NCBI GenBank assembly: GCA_003477185.1
Contig: DMTJ01000395.1
Location: forward strand, 6,884-13,353
DNA: 6,470 nt
Direction of reading: 5' to 3'
Source of the DNA: Lentisphaeria bacterium
GTDB taxonomy: Bacteria > Verrucomicrobiota > Lentisphaeria > JABSQK01 > UBA12247
The notes below the pieces were generated by a model. The model made no database searches. It was not told the origin of the DNA and saw only the letters and a list, made by a program, of their open reading frames with translations. The translations under genes and the position numbers were made by a program. Numbering within the stretch: position 1 is the first letter of the stretch; every line of letters begins with the position of its first letter. Below, piece by piece: positions 1 to 5,854 of the stretch.

Positions 1-336
1 ATGCATGTACTGGCGCGTGATTCGCGGGAGCTGAAGGAATTGCACACCGCAGCCTGGACGCACAACACCCGCTGGGAACCAGCCACGCGGCGCGATAAGA
101 TCGCAGGGCCCACCTACGCCTTTCGGCGGCAACAGCTGGGCCGTTGTGTGTTCGCAGATCTGGTGCTGCAGGTGGAGCCGGGAATCACAGTCGCGGTCTA
201 CTACCAGACCACGCACTACCGGCTCGGAGCCGTGCGCGTGCAGGTGATCACCGAGGATGGCATCCGGGAGTTTAGTCGCTCGCTCGACGACACTGTTTCC
301 CAAAACCGCTGGTTTCGGTTCAACTATCGCGACTAG
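1..336 (+). CDS. Unrecognised protein, probably the C-terminal part of a longer gene
   Basis: An open frame of 111 codons runs from the first base of the window to a TAG at 334-336. An ATG sits exactly at base 1, but nothing upstream is visible, so the true start may lie outside and this may be only the C-terminal end. The protein is mixed alpha/beta and rich in Arg and aromatic residues. A central stretch (about residues 48-90) alternates like beta strands (VLQVEPGITVAVYYQ, then YRLGAVRVQVI), and it ends in RWFRFNYRD. I see no signal peptide, membrane segment, metal-binding cluster or catalytic motif, and I do not recognise the family. Third-base usage is GC-rich like the neighbouring genes, which supports real coding. 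It converges on era with a 39-bp gap. Confidence 0.55.
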   Translation: MHVLARDSRELKELHTAAWTHNTRWEPATRRDKIAGPTYAFRRQQLGRCVFADLVLQVEPGITVAVYYQTTHYRLGAVRVQVITEDGIREFSRSLDDTVSQNRWFRFNYRD

Positions 337-339
337 CGC

Positions 340-356
340 GAGCGGGAGGGCCGCTC
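340..356. terminator. Small GC-rich hairpin between convergent genes
   Basis: GAGCGG (340-345) and CCGCTC (351-356) form a perfect 6-bp stem around a 5-base loop, between the stop of the first gene (336) and the end of era (376). The position suits a bidirectional terminator, but there is no T-run on either side, so it is at best a weak or factor-assisted terminator. Confidence 0.3.
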
Positions 357-375
357 CGCCACCACCCCGCCGCTC

Positions 376-1284
376 TTAACTCAGACCAAGCTCACGCAGG
401 GTGGTCCGGCGATTTCTCCAGCTTGGTGAGACCTTCACGTACAGAGCCAGGCGTGGCGTGCCTTCGACGTTATCCTTGAGCCGGGCTTGGGCATTCTTGC
501 GAATCTTACTGATCACGCTTCCCTGCTTGCCGATCACGATGGCCTTCTGCGATTCTGTTTCTACGAGCAGCGTAGCCATGATGTTGGGGCCCTTCTCGGT
601 CTCCTTCCACTCGTCAATCTGAACGGCTAGGCAATGGGGCACTTCATCGTACAGCAACTCCATCGCGGCCTCACGAATCAGCTCAGCGCCGATGTCGCGC
701 TCGTAGGAATCTGATAGCTCGTCCGCAGGGAAGAGGAACGGCCCCTCGGGCAGCAGATCGCGGGTAGCCTGTAAAAGCTCGGGCACACCGTCGCCGGTCT
801 TGGCAGAGACTAGATACTCCCCACGGAGATCCGGGAGACCAGCTCTGTAGGCAGCGCGACTGGCCTCCTGCTGTTCGGCATCGGCCACATCGGCCTTGTT
901 CATGACCAACAGCACCGGCACTTTAGACTTGGCGGTCCTCTCGATGACCAGATTGTCCTCGCGGCCCGGATTACGCGTGGGGTCGCAGATGCAAAGGACG
1001 GCGTCGGCGTCTTTCATCGCCCCGTGCACGCTAAATAACATGGACTTGCCGAGTTCGTCCTGTTCCTTGTGAATGCCGGGCGTGTCGACAAAGATAATCT
1101 GGCCGTCGTCGGTCGAGAGAAAGCCTCGCCAATGTTTCCGCGTGGTCTGCGGCCTATTGGTGACGGCAGTCAGGTGGTAGCCGAGAGCCTGGTTCAAGAA
1201 CGTAGACTTGCCTACATTCGGTCGACCGACGATCGCGACGACTCCGACTTTCCCGTGAGGCCATCTATTTGTTTCCGCAGTCAT
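376..1284 (-). CDS. era: GTPase Era, 30S ribosome assembly factor
   Basis: Era is a GTP-binding protein that binds the 3' end of 16S rRNA and helps mature the small ribosomal subunit, linking ribosome assembly to growth. At 302 residues it has the family's normal length. The GTPase domain shows G1 GRPNVGKS (20-27), G2 QTTR (46-49), G3 DTPG (67-70), G4 NKAD (129-132) and G5 SAK (160-162). The C-terminal type II KH RNA-binding domain carries the loop VIGKQGSVISKIRKNA (250-265) after the usual AVQIDEW strand. Everything expected is present and intact. The start is ATG at 1284; the only Shine-Dalgarno-like bases upstream are a weak GAG. It is transcribed divergently from gmk across a 122-bp spacer, and no clear promoter is visible for it. 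The stop is TAA at 376-378. Confidence 0.98.
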   Translation of the reverse strand: MTAETNRWPHGKVGVVAIVGRPNVGKSTFLNQALGYHLTAVTNRPQTTRKHWRGFLSTDDGQIIFVDTPGIHKEQDELGKSMLFSVHGAMKDADAVLCICDPTRNPGREDNLVIERTAKSKVPVLLVMNKADVADAEQQEASRAAYRAGLPDLRGEYLVSAKTGDGVPELLQATRDLLPEGPFLFPADELSDSYERDIGAELIREAAMELLYDEVPHCLAVQIDEWKETEKGPNIMATLLVETESQKAIVIGKQGSVISKIRKNAQARLKDNVEGTPRLALYVKVSPSWRNRRTTLRELGLS

Positions 1285-1320
1285 TGGCTGGTACTCACGT
1301 GTCTGGCAGCGTGATTGTGG

Positions 1321-1348
1321 TTGCGTGTGGGTCGCCGCTTGCTACTAT
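1321..1348 (+). promoter_or_regulatory. Possible sigma70-type promoter for gmk operon
   Basis: TTGCGT (1321-1326) and TACTAT (1343-1348) are spaced by 16 bp in the era-gmk divergent spacer. The -35 matches the consensus at 3 of 6 positions and the -10 at 4 of 6, so this is weak. If real, transcription would begin near 1355, which rules out the longer in-frame gmk starts at 1269 and 1347. Confidence 0.3.
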
Positions 1349-1406
1349 GGCTGTTTTTTCCGGGATGCATGGATGCGTCTCGCCGCCTTTAATAAATGGT
1401 AGTTCT

Positions 1407-2027
1407 ATGGAGATTGCCCGGCGGGGCGTAGCCCTGATTCTATCCGGCCCTAGCGGAGTCGGCAAGTCCACTCTGAAAAACGCGTTGGTTGGCGGCGAGT
1501 TTGCCTTCGAGTTTTCGGTCTCTTGTACCACGCGATCTCCGCGTGGAGGAGAGGTTGATGGCGTGGACTACCACTTTGTTGATCACGAACTGTTTGAACG
1601 GCATCTTGCGGCGGAAGAGTTCTTGGAGCACGCAAACGTGCACGGAAACTTCTACGGCACGCTGCGTTCGGAGGTGGAAGCGCGGGTGATGGCGGGGCGC
1701 GACCTGCTGCTCGATATCGATGTGCAGGGCGCACAACAGATCAAGAAGCTCGCGAGCAGCGAGCCGTGGGGCGCCTTCATGACTTATGTGTTTGTCGGGC
1801 CGCCGTCCATGGCGGAACTGGAGAAGCGGCTGCGTGCGCGCAACACCGACAGTGATGCGGTGATAGCACGGCGCCTAGACGGCGCGCGCGACGAAATGGC
1901 CTGCTGGCGAGATTATGACTTTTTGATCGTCAATGACGACATGCAACAAGCAATCGCAGAACTGCAGGGGTTGGTGCGCGCGGAGCGCGTCCGGCCGATG
2001 CGCCTGCTGACGGAGAATCCATGGTGA
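1407..2027 (+). CDS. gmk: Guanylate kinase
   Basis: Guanylate kinase transfers phosphate from ATP to GMP (or dGMP), giving GDP (or dGDP) in cytoplasmic purine synthesis. The 206-residue product is the standard length. It shows the P-loop SGPSGVGKST (13-22), the GMP-binding segment SVSCTTRSPR with GE and DYHF (37-57), the HGNFYGT motif, the LLDIDVQGA Walker B-like strand, and the RLRARNTD lid with a following RR for ATP. The frame stays open back to 1269, with in-frame ATGs at 1347 and 1365, but those would add an unrelated N-terminal extension. I chose ATG 1407 because family members begin a few residues before this glycine-rich strand. No good Shine-Dalgarno precedes it; the leader is AT-rich (TTTAATAAATGG, 1388-1399). 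The gene overlaps the next by 7 bp (ATGGTGA), so the two are probably translationally coupled. Confidence 0.96.
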   Translation: MEIARRGVALILSGPSGVGKSTLKNALVGGEFAFEFSVSCTTRSPRGGEVDGVDYHFVDHELFERHLAAEEFLEHANVHGNFYGTLRSEVEARVMAGRDLLLDIDVQGAQQIKKLASSEPWGAFMTYVFVGPPSMAELEKRLRARNTDSDAVIARRLDGARDEMACWRDYDFLIVNDDMQQAIAELQGLVRAERVRPMRLLTENPW

Positions 2028-2953
2028 GTGCGATTGAACTGGAAGGCGTCTCGTACGCCTACAAACAGCGGGAAGCGCTGAAAGATATCACGCTTGCTGT
2101 CCCGAGCGGCACGAGGTTTGCGCTGCTGGGCCCGAATGGGAGCGGCAAGACGACGTTATTCCGGCTGCTCTCCACGCTGCTGAAACCGCAATCGGGCCAG
2201 ATCTCGGTGGCGGGACTGTCGCTGGAGAAGGAACCGAATGAGATTCGGCGCAAGCTGGGCGTGGTTTTCCAAAGCCCAAGTGTGGATAAGAAACTGACGG
2301 TTCATGAGAACCTGCTGTGCCACGGCATGCTGTTGGGCTATTCACGATCAGACTTGGAGACGCGGATTCATCGCCGGCTGGGAGAGTTTGACCTAGCGGA
2401 CCGCGAGAATGACCGGGTCGATACGCTTTCCGGAGGCCTACAGCGTCGGGTGGAACTGGCGAAGGCCCTGCTGCACCGTCCGGAAGTTTTGTTGCTGGAT
2501 GAGCCCACCAGCGGCCTGGACCCGGTCGCGCGTGCGCAGTTTTGGAAGCAGATTCATCGGCTCTCCAACGACGAACAAATGACCATCATTTATACGACTC
2601 ACGCGTTCGATGAAGCGGAACATTGTCTACAAGTGGCGATCCTCCGTGACGGCGCGCTAATCGCTAGCGATACGCCTGAGGCGCTGCGCAGCAGCATGAG
2701 TAAGCGGCTGCTGACACTCAAGGCCAGCGACGGGGCAGCGCTGTTGAAGCAAGTTACGGAACAGTTCCAGCTACCGGCTCGGCTCGATCACGATGGGATT
2801 CACTTGGAGCTTAAGGCTGATGATACGCGGGCTAATGCGCTCCTTGCGGAGTTCGCAGGTTCCTTGAATTCGTATCACTGGCGACGCCCCGACCTGGGCG
2901 ATGTCTACTTTGGCCTGACCGGCGAAACGTTTCGCGCGGGAGATGTGACATGA
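2021..2953 (+). CDS. ABC transporter ATP-binding protein (ABC-2/DrrA-NodI-like exporter)
   Basis: This is the nucleotide-binding subunit of an ABC exporter, acting on the cytoplasmic face of the inner membrane with the permease encoded next. All ATPase motifs are present: Walker A GPNGSGKTT (37-45), Q-loop FQSP with Gln84, signature LSGGLQRR (136-143), Walker B VLLLDEP (156-162), D-loop SGLD (164-167) and switch His194 in TTHAFDEAE. About 95 residues follow the nucleotide-binding domain; this C-terminal extension is usual for the DrrA/NodI/CcmA-like branch (about 300-330 residues). It ends in DLGDVYFGLTGE, the type of tail often seen in that branch. The ATG overlaps the end of gmk, and the stop overlaps the start of the permease (ATGA). 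The substrate cannot be told from sequence; antibiotics, polysaccharide or lipid-linked molecules are all handled by relatives. Confidence 0.93.
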   Translation: MVSAIELEGVSYAYKQREALKDITLAVPSGTRFALLGPNGSGKTTLFRLLSTLLKPQSGQISVAGLSLEKEPNEIRRKLGVVFQSPSVDKKLTVHENLLCHGMLLGYSRSDLETRIHRRLGEFDLADRENDRVDTLSGGLQRRVELAKALLHRPEVLLLDEPTSGLDPVARAQFWKQIHRLSNDEQMTIIYTTHAFDEAEHCLQVAILRDGALIASDTPEALRSSMSKRLLTLKASDGAALLKQVTEQFQLPARLDHDGIHLELKADDTRANALLAEFAGSLNSYHWRRPDLGDVYFGLTGETFRAGDVT

Positions 2954-3711
2954 ATCATGTGCTGCAAACCACAGCTGTCCTCTGCGTGCGCGAACTCACG
3001 CACTTCATCCGCCAGCGCAATCGCCTGATTGGCGCGTTTCTCCAGCCGCTCCTGTTCTGGGTATTGATCGGTACTGGGATGAATCCGACGTTCCAATCGC
3101 CGGTTGACGGCTTTTCGTATATGGATTTCTTCTTCACTGGCATCGTCTTGATGATTCTGCTGTTTACCTCGATCTTTGCGACAATGAGCATCATTGACGA
3201 TCGCAACAGCGGGTTTCTGCAAGGGGTTCTGGCCTCACCGGCCCCGCGCATTGGCATTGTCCTGGGCAAGGCTGCAGGTGGCACGACGATGGGCACCGCG
3301 CAGGCATTGCTGCTGCTGCCGTTGGTTTGGACTCCGTTTCTGTCACTGGAACTGAGTGCAGGCGGCGCGCTCTGGTTGCTTGTCATGCTCGTCTGGACAT
3401 CCTTTTTCCTGACGGTACTCGGCGTTGTGATCGCCTGGGGTGTGGACTCCTCACAGGGCTATCACGCAATCATGAGCGTAGTCCTGTTTCCGCTTTGGAT
3501 TTTCTCCGGGGCAGCATTTCCGACTGAGGGGGTACCCGGCTGGTTACATGCCCTCATGCAGATAAATCCGCTGACGCACGCCCTCGCGCTCATCCGCAGT
3601 GGGTTTGCGGGTTTCGCAGCGCCCTCTCCCGTATCAATTTCATACCTGGCGATACTCACGGTGGTGTTGCTGCTGATGGCCTGTAGGATGGTCTCGCGCA
3701 AAGAGGCCTGA
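2950..3711 (+). CDS. ABC-2 type transporter permease
   Basis: This is the membrane subunit of the exporter, encoded with a 4-bp ATGA overlap after its ATPase; two copies presumably pair with two ATPases. The 253 residues hold six likely membrane helices at about 26-42, 58-80, 104-128, 138-163, 171-190 and 229-246. The hallmark ABC-2 segment lies in the first cytoplasmic loop: DDRNSGF (83-89) followed by LASPAPR (94-100) and VLGKAAGG. Before the last helix is the conserved INPLTHALALIR (205-216). The short N-terminal cytoplasmic stretch with RQRNRLIG is also typical, and the length matches NodJ/DrrB-like permeases. No T-rich terminator follows, only a weak AGGCG/CGCCT pairing at 3722-3744. It is the last gene of the gmk operon. 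Confidence 0.93.
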   Translation: MNHVLQTTAVLCVRELTHFIRQRNRLIGAFLQPLLFWVLIGTGMNPTFQSPVDGFSYMDFFFTGIVLMILLFTSIFATMSIIDDRNSGFLQGVLASPAPRIGIVLGKAAGGTTMGTAQALLLLPLVWTPFLSLELSAGGALWLLVMLVWTSFFLTVLGVVIAWGVDSSQGYHAIMSVVLFPLWIFSGAAFPTEGVPGWLHALMQINPLTHALALIRSGFAGFAAPSPVSISYLAILTVVLLLMACRMVSRKEA

Positions 3712-3820
3712 CGCCCCTGAAAGGCGGCACTTGTAGGAACGCCTCCGATAGAGTTCGCGACGGCGGATGATGTCACGCCATACAACGCTGACATTTCACA
3801 TTCCGAACAGCTACAGTGCT

Positions 3821-3857
3821 TTGTCCCGGGCTGCTATACTATGCCCATACCGGGCAA
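3821..3857. repeat. Imperfect inverted repeat, possible bidirectional terminator
   Basis: TTGtCCCGG (3821-3829) pairs with CCGGGCAA (3850-3857) with one bulged base, giving an 8-bp stem around a 20-base loop. An alternative inner pairing GGGC/GCCC (3828-3831 with 3843-3846) excludes part of the outer one. It lies between two converging units, where a terminator is expected, but no T-run follows on either strand. The loop contains a promoter-like extended -10. Confidence 0.35.
3832..3840 (+). promoter_or_regulatory. Extended -10 promoter element pointing into the broken gene's 3' end
   Basis: TGCTATACT fits the extended -10 pattern TGnTATAnT, with TATACT matching consensus at 5 of 6. No -35 is visible at 16-18 bp upstream. 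A transcript from here would run rightward, antisense to the end of the minus-strand gene, with no clear coding target. It may be chance. Confidence 0.25.
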
Positions 3858-3896
3858 TGATTGACAATGGCCTGTGGGCCCGCGCCGTACAAGCGC

Positions 3897-4627
3897 TTAG
3901 CGAAAGCGGATGATCGTGCCGGAGGGCCGGCGGCGGGGCACGCGAAAGTTGTCAAAACCGAAAGCTCTTGCGGCGAGGACGGGCGACTCCCACATCATCC
4001 CGGTAGACACCGTCCGTCTGACTTCCACTTGGATCAATGACGTGCAGGCGATAGCCGTTCACGGTACCAGCTTCAATGTCGGCGACCGGGGTGCTGTCGG
4101 CAAAGAGCAATGACGCAAAGCCTCTAGAGGTGGTGATCGAAGCAAACGGGCTCGATCATGATCAAATGAGGTGGGCCAACTCTCGGTGGTCAGTTCAAAG
4201 CTCGCAATATCTCCAGTCCACATCAAATATCCTGCCCCAGTAGACGGATCGAGATCTGCCTGGGTTGCCCAGCTTTCAAAGATCTCAAGTGCGGACACTT
4301 TGAAATTATCGAAGCCAACCTTCTCGCCATCGGTTGTCGGCGAGAACCAGCGCATGCCGGCATAGGTCCCAGTAATGTGCGCGGTGTCCGTGATGGATTG
4401 GGAAAGAGTCACTGCTGTTGCATAGGGGCTATTCGCATATCCCCAATTCCACTGTCCCGCAGATGTACGTTCCACAGCGACGCTCCAACCGAGACCGACG
4501 GTAACTGCCCCCACATTCACAGCTTGCAGCACACTCCAGCTTCCGGCACCGTTTGCGCGCGGGTTGGTCCCGCTGCCCCCGCGAAGGAGCAGTAAAAAGC
4601 CAGCAGTCTGGTTCTCTTGAGCGCCAG
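3897..4627 (-). pseudogene. Frame-broken gene for a secreted beta-rich repeat protein
   Basis: A simple gene call here gives a 157-residue protein (GTG 4532 to TGA 4059), but coding signal extends both ways in shifted frames. Upstream, about 4627-4540, another frame reads LALKRTRLLAFYCSF then AGAAGPTRA and AQT, a clear signal peptide with cleavage after TRA, but with no ATG. The main frame from about 4535 to 4150 reads as a beta-rich extracellular domain ending GMRWFSP then VGFDNFKV. From about 4150 to 4015 coding moves to a third frame (GFASLLFADSTPV, then NGYRLHVIDPSGS). It then returns to the first frame with TGMMWESP and FGFDNFRV, ending PSGTIIRFR and TAA at 3897-3899. The repeated FDNF module shows that the last segment belongs to the same protein. 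Codons in the chosen segments look normal, whereas the alternative tail of the 157-residue version uses rare codons. Either the gene is decaying or the read has about three indels. Family unknown, possibly a concanavalin/LamG-like fold. The 5' edge is approximate. Confidence 0.6.
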
Positions 4628-4637
4628 AGAGCGCGGG

Positions 4638-4817
4638 TCAGCTGTTGGCGGCCTCGTCGACAATCAAACGCGGGATGCCTTCGATAACCGGATACTCGCG
4701 ACTGCACGCGGTGCAGACGAGCTTGGATTCTTCCGGCTTATACTCGACAGCTGGACGCTCATCGCAGGCCGGACAGGCGAGAATTTTCACCAATTCAGGG
4801 TCTAGTAGGTTTTCCAT
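4638..4817 (-). CDS. Trm112/YcaR-like small zinc-ribbon protein (UPF0434 type)
   Basis: The product is 59 residues, the usual size for bacterial Trm112/YcaR-like proteins. Two cysteine pairs, CPAC (15-18) and CTAC (35-38), form a zinc ribbon, and the family ending YPVIEGIPRLI (42-52) is well kept, after a typical MENLLDPELVKILACP opening. In archaea and eukaryotes Trm112 activates methyltransferases that act on tRNA, rRNA and release factors; the role of the bacterial proteins is not well settled. The frame can be extended to a TTG at 4829, but ATG 4817 is better because it starts right at the conserved sequence. It lies 2 nt after the stop of the upstream exported-protein gene (TGAGCATG), so it is probably translated by coupling. 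The stop TGA is at 4638-4640. Confidence 0.9.
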   Translation of the reverse strand: MENLLDPELVKILACPACDERPAVEYKPEESKLVCTACSREYPVIEGIPRLIVDEAANS

Positions 4818-4819
4818 GC

Positions 4820-5716
4820 TCAATCCCAATCTGGCCCCTCTTCTGTAGGAGGTAACTCAGCGTCGCCACCACCTTCGTCAGCAAAGGCATCCTCGCCTTC
4901 GGCAGATTCACCGTCAACCTCAAAGTCTCCGCCGCCTTCACCGGCACGTCGCTCTTCTGCTTCCTCGCGGGACATCCAGTCTCCGTTGTATTTCTCGAGA
5001 CCGTTCTGCAGGTAGATCTGAATCTCGGCGAGCGGGGCTAATTTCTTGCGAAGGTCTTCGCGCGCCTTCTCGATAATGCCAAGGACATACTCCTGGATCG
5101 GGATCCACTTTCCGTTTACCTGTACGTAGCCACTGGCTTCATACATGCTTTTGAGATAGGCCTTCTCGGCCTCCCGCCGGACGCGCGCACGACGCGTGCG
5201 AATTTCGCTAGCTCTCCTTGCCTCGTACTCGCTGGCCTTCTGCTGCGCAAGCACCGCGTTAAAAAAGGCTTGCTCATTCTCTGGCAGATCCAGAATCCGG
5301 ACATCGTAGTTACCGACGCGGACGATACGCTCCGTGACCCCGCGAATTGTCCCCTCGAGCGGACTGGGCCCCACTATCGGGTGCAAGGTGACACGCTGGC
5401 CGGTCCTGTACAGGGGGAACAGCTTCCTGGACTGCGTAATCAGTTTGTACTCGTCGCTCTTCGGGACCTTCTTGTCAGCAAAATCACGGCCTTTTTGGCG
5501 AGCCGCCTTCAAAATGGCTTCTCTCGTATTCGTGGCTGCCGTCAATGGCCAGGTAAAGAAGTTCTCCCGGCAAATTCTCTCTGGCTTGATTAGCTCGCGA
5601 AGGACTTCGTCGACCTTCTCGCCAGTTTCCGCGTCGAGTTGCGTCTTTAATTCTTCGTCGATCGCCCCGAACAGTGGAACGACGGCGAGACAGATAAACA
5701 GTAGGAGACGGCTCAT
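4820..5716 (-). CDS. Exported coiled-coil protein with acidic tail, function unknown
   Basis: I do not recognise a named family. The 298-residue protein starts with a signal peptide (MSRLLLFICLAVVPLFGA, 1-18) without a lipobox cysteine, so it is likely periplasmic or secreted. A helical region follows (19-100), then a small beta segment around YRTGQRVTLHPI to YDVRILDLPE (103-146) that could be SH3-like. Next comes a long, strongly basic Arg/Glu/Ala-rich helix (150-190, probably coiled coil). After it are two short related motifs, VNGKWIPIQEYV (200-211) and YNGDWMSREEAEER (243-256), and a Gly/Glu/Asp-rich acidic tail (258-298). NGKW-type motifs are common in exported proteins of Verrucomicrobia- and Acidobacteria-like genomes. 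ATG 5716 is preferred to ATG 5767 because it directly precedes the signal peptide and has GAGG 8 nt upstream. It is the first gene of a unit with the Trm112-like gene. Confidence 0.85.
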   Translation of the reverse strand: MSRLLLFICLAVVPLFGAIDEELKTQLDAETGEKVDEVLRELIKPERICRENFFTWPLTAATNTREAILKAARQKGRDFADKKVPKSDEYKLITQSRKLFPLYRTGQRVTLHPIVGPSPLEGTIRGVTERIVRVGNYDVRILDLPENEQAFFNAVLAQQKASEYEARRASEIRTRRARVRREAEKAYLKSMYEASGYVQVNGKWIPIQEYVLGIIEKAREDLRKKLAPLAEIQIYLQNGLEKYNGDWMSREEAEERRAGEGGGDFEVDGESAEGEDAFADEGGGDAELPPTEEGPDWD

Positions 5717-5724
5717 TGGCTTAA

Positions 5725-5728
5725 CCTC
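5725..5728 (-). promoter_or_regulatory. Ribosome binding site deciding the start at 5716
   Basis: GAGG on the minus strand lies 8 nt before ATG 5716, good spacing for a Shine-Dalgarno. The longer in-frame start at 5767 would put 17 residues in front of the signal peptide and lies upstream of the likely transcription start. Confidence 0.65.
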
Positions 5729-5750
5729 GGAGGGACAACAACAATGGGGA

Positions 5751-5778
5751 ACTATATCAGAAAGCATTGCGCGTGCAA
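5751..5778 (-). promoter_or_regulatory. Extended -10 sigma70-type promoter for the exported-protein/Trm112 unit
   Basis: On the minus strand TGATATAGT (5759 down to 5751) is an extended -10, TGn plus TATAGT with 5 of 6 consensus matches. A weak -35, TTGCAC (5778-5773), lies 16 bp upstream. Transcription would start near 5744, giving a leader of about 28 nt before ATG 5716. Confidence 0.5.
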
Positions 5779-5839
5779 GACCTTGCTGGCGTTGCTTTGG
5801 TGATCACACGCCGGAGCGTAGTGTATCGGTTTTCGTAAC

Positions 5840-5845
5840 GGAGGT
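5840..5845 (+). promoter_or_regulatory. Shine-Dalgarno of lgt
   Basis: GGAGGT lies 9 nt before ATG 5855, the strongest ribosome binding site in the window, and fixes the lgt start. The promoter for lgt is not clear; only a weak TTGGTG (5797-5802) with TAGTGT (5819-5824) is visible. Confidence 0.7.
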
Positions 5846-5854
5846 CCCCAGGCC

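Larger units (their letters stand above)
3712..3896. other. Spacer between converging transcription units
   Basis: This 185-bp stretch separates the permease from the end of the broken minus-strand gene. It holds a poor AGGCG/CGCCT pairing just after the permease, an inverted repeat with a plus-strand extended -10 (listed separately), and a perfect TTGACA at 3861-3866 that has no -10 at the right distance. A 48-codon plus-strand frame (3767-3913) is open but has no ribosome binding site. I see no convincing gene here. Confidence 0.6.

Noticed and set aside
1363..1378. Tandem near-repeat GGATGCAT/GGATGCGT in the gmk leader
   Set aside because: Only two 8-base units with a mismatch; no sign of a regulatory or recombination role.
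1269..1406. N-terminal extension of guanylate kinase
   Set aside because: It is open but unlike any Gmk N-terminus, has no ribosome binding site at its ATGs, and overlaps the start of era. The likely gmk promoter lies within it.
3462..3794. Minus-strand 110-codon frame opposite the permease
   Set aside because: Lies antisense to a clear six-helix ABC-2 permease and has no family features of its own.
3861..3866. Perfect TTGACA -35 hexamer on the plus strand
   Set aside because: No acceptable -10 at 15-19 bp downstream.
3767..3913. Plus-strand 48-codon frame with two ATGs in the convergent spacer
   Set aside because: No ribosome binding site, it runs into the 3' end of the broken minus-strand gene, and the product matches nothing I recognise.
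4429..4707. Minus-strand 92-codon frame across the end of the Trm112-like gene
   Set aside because: Cys/Arg-rich product typical of a shadow frame; it overlaps the conserved zinc protein in another frame.
5800..5807. Palindrome GTGATCAC in the divergent spacer before lgt
   Set aside because: An 8-bp palindrome is common by chance, and it has no longer dyad or second copy to suggest an operator.
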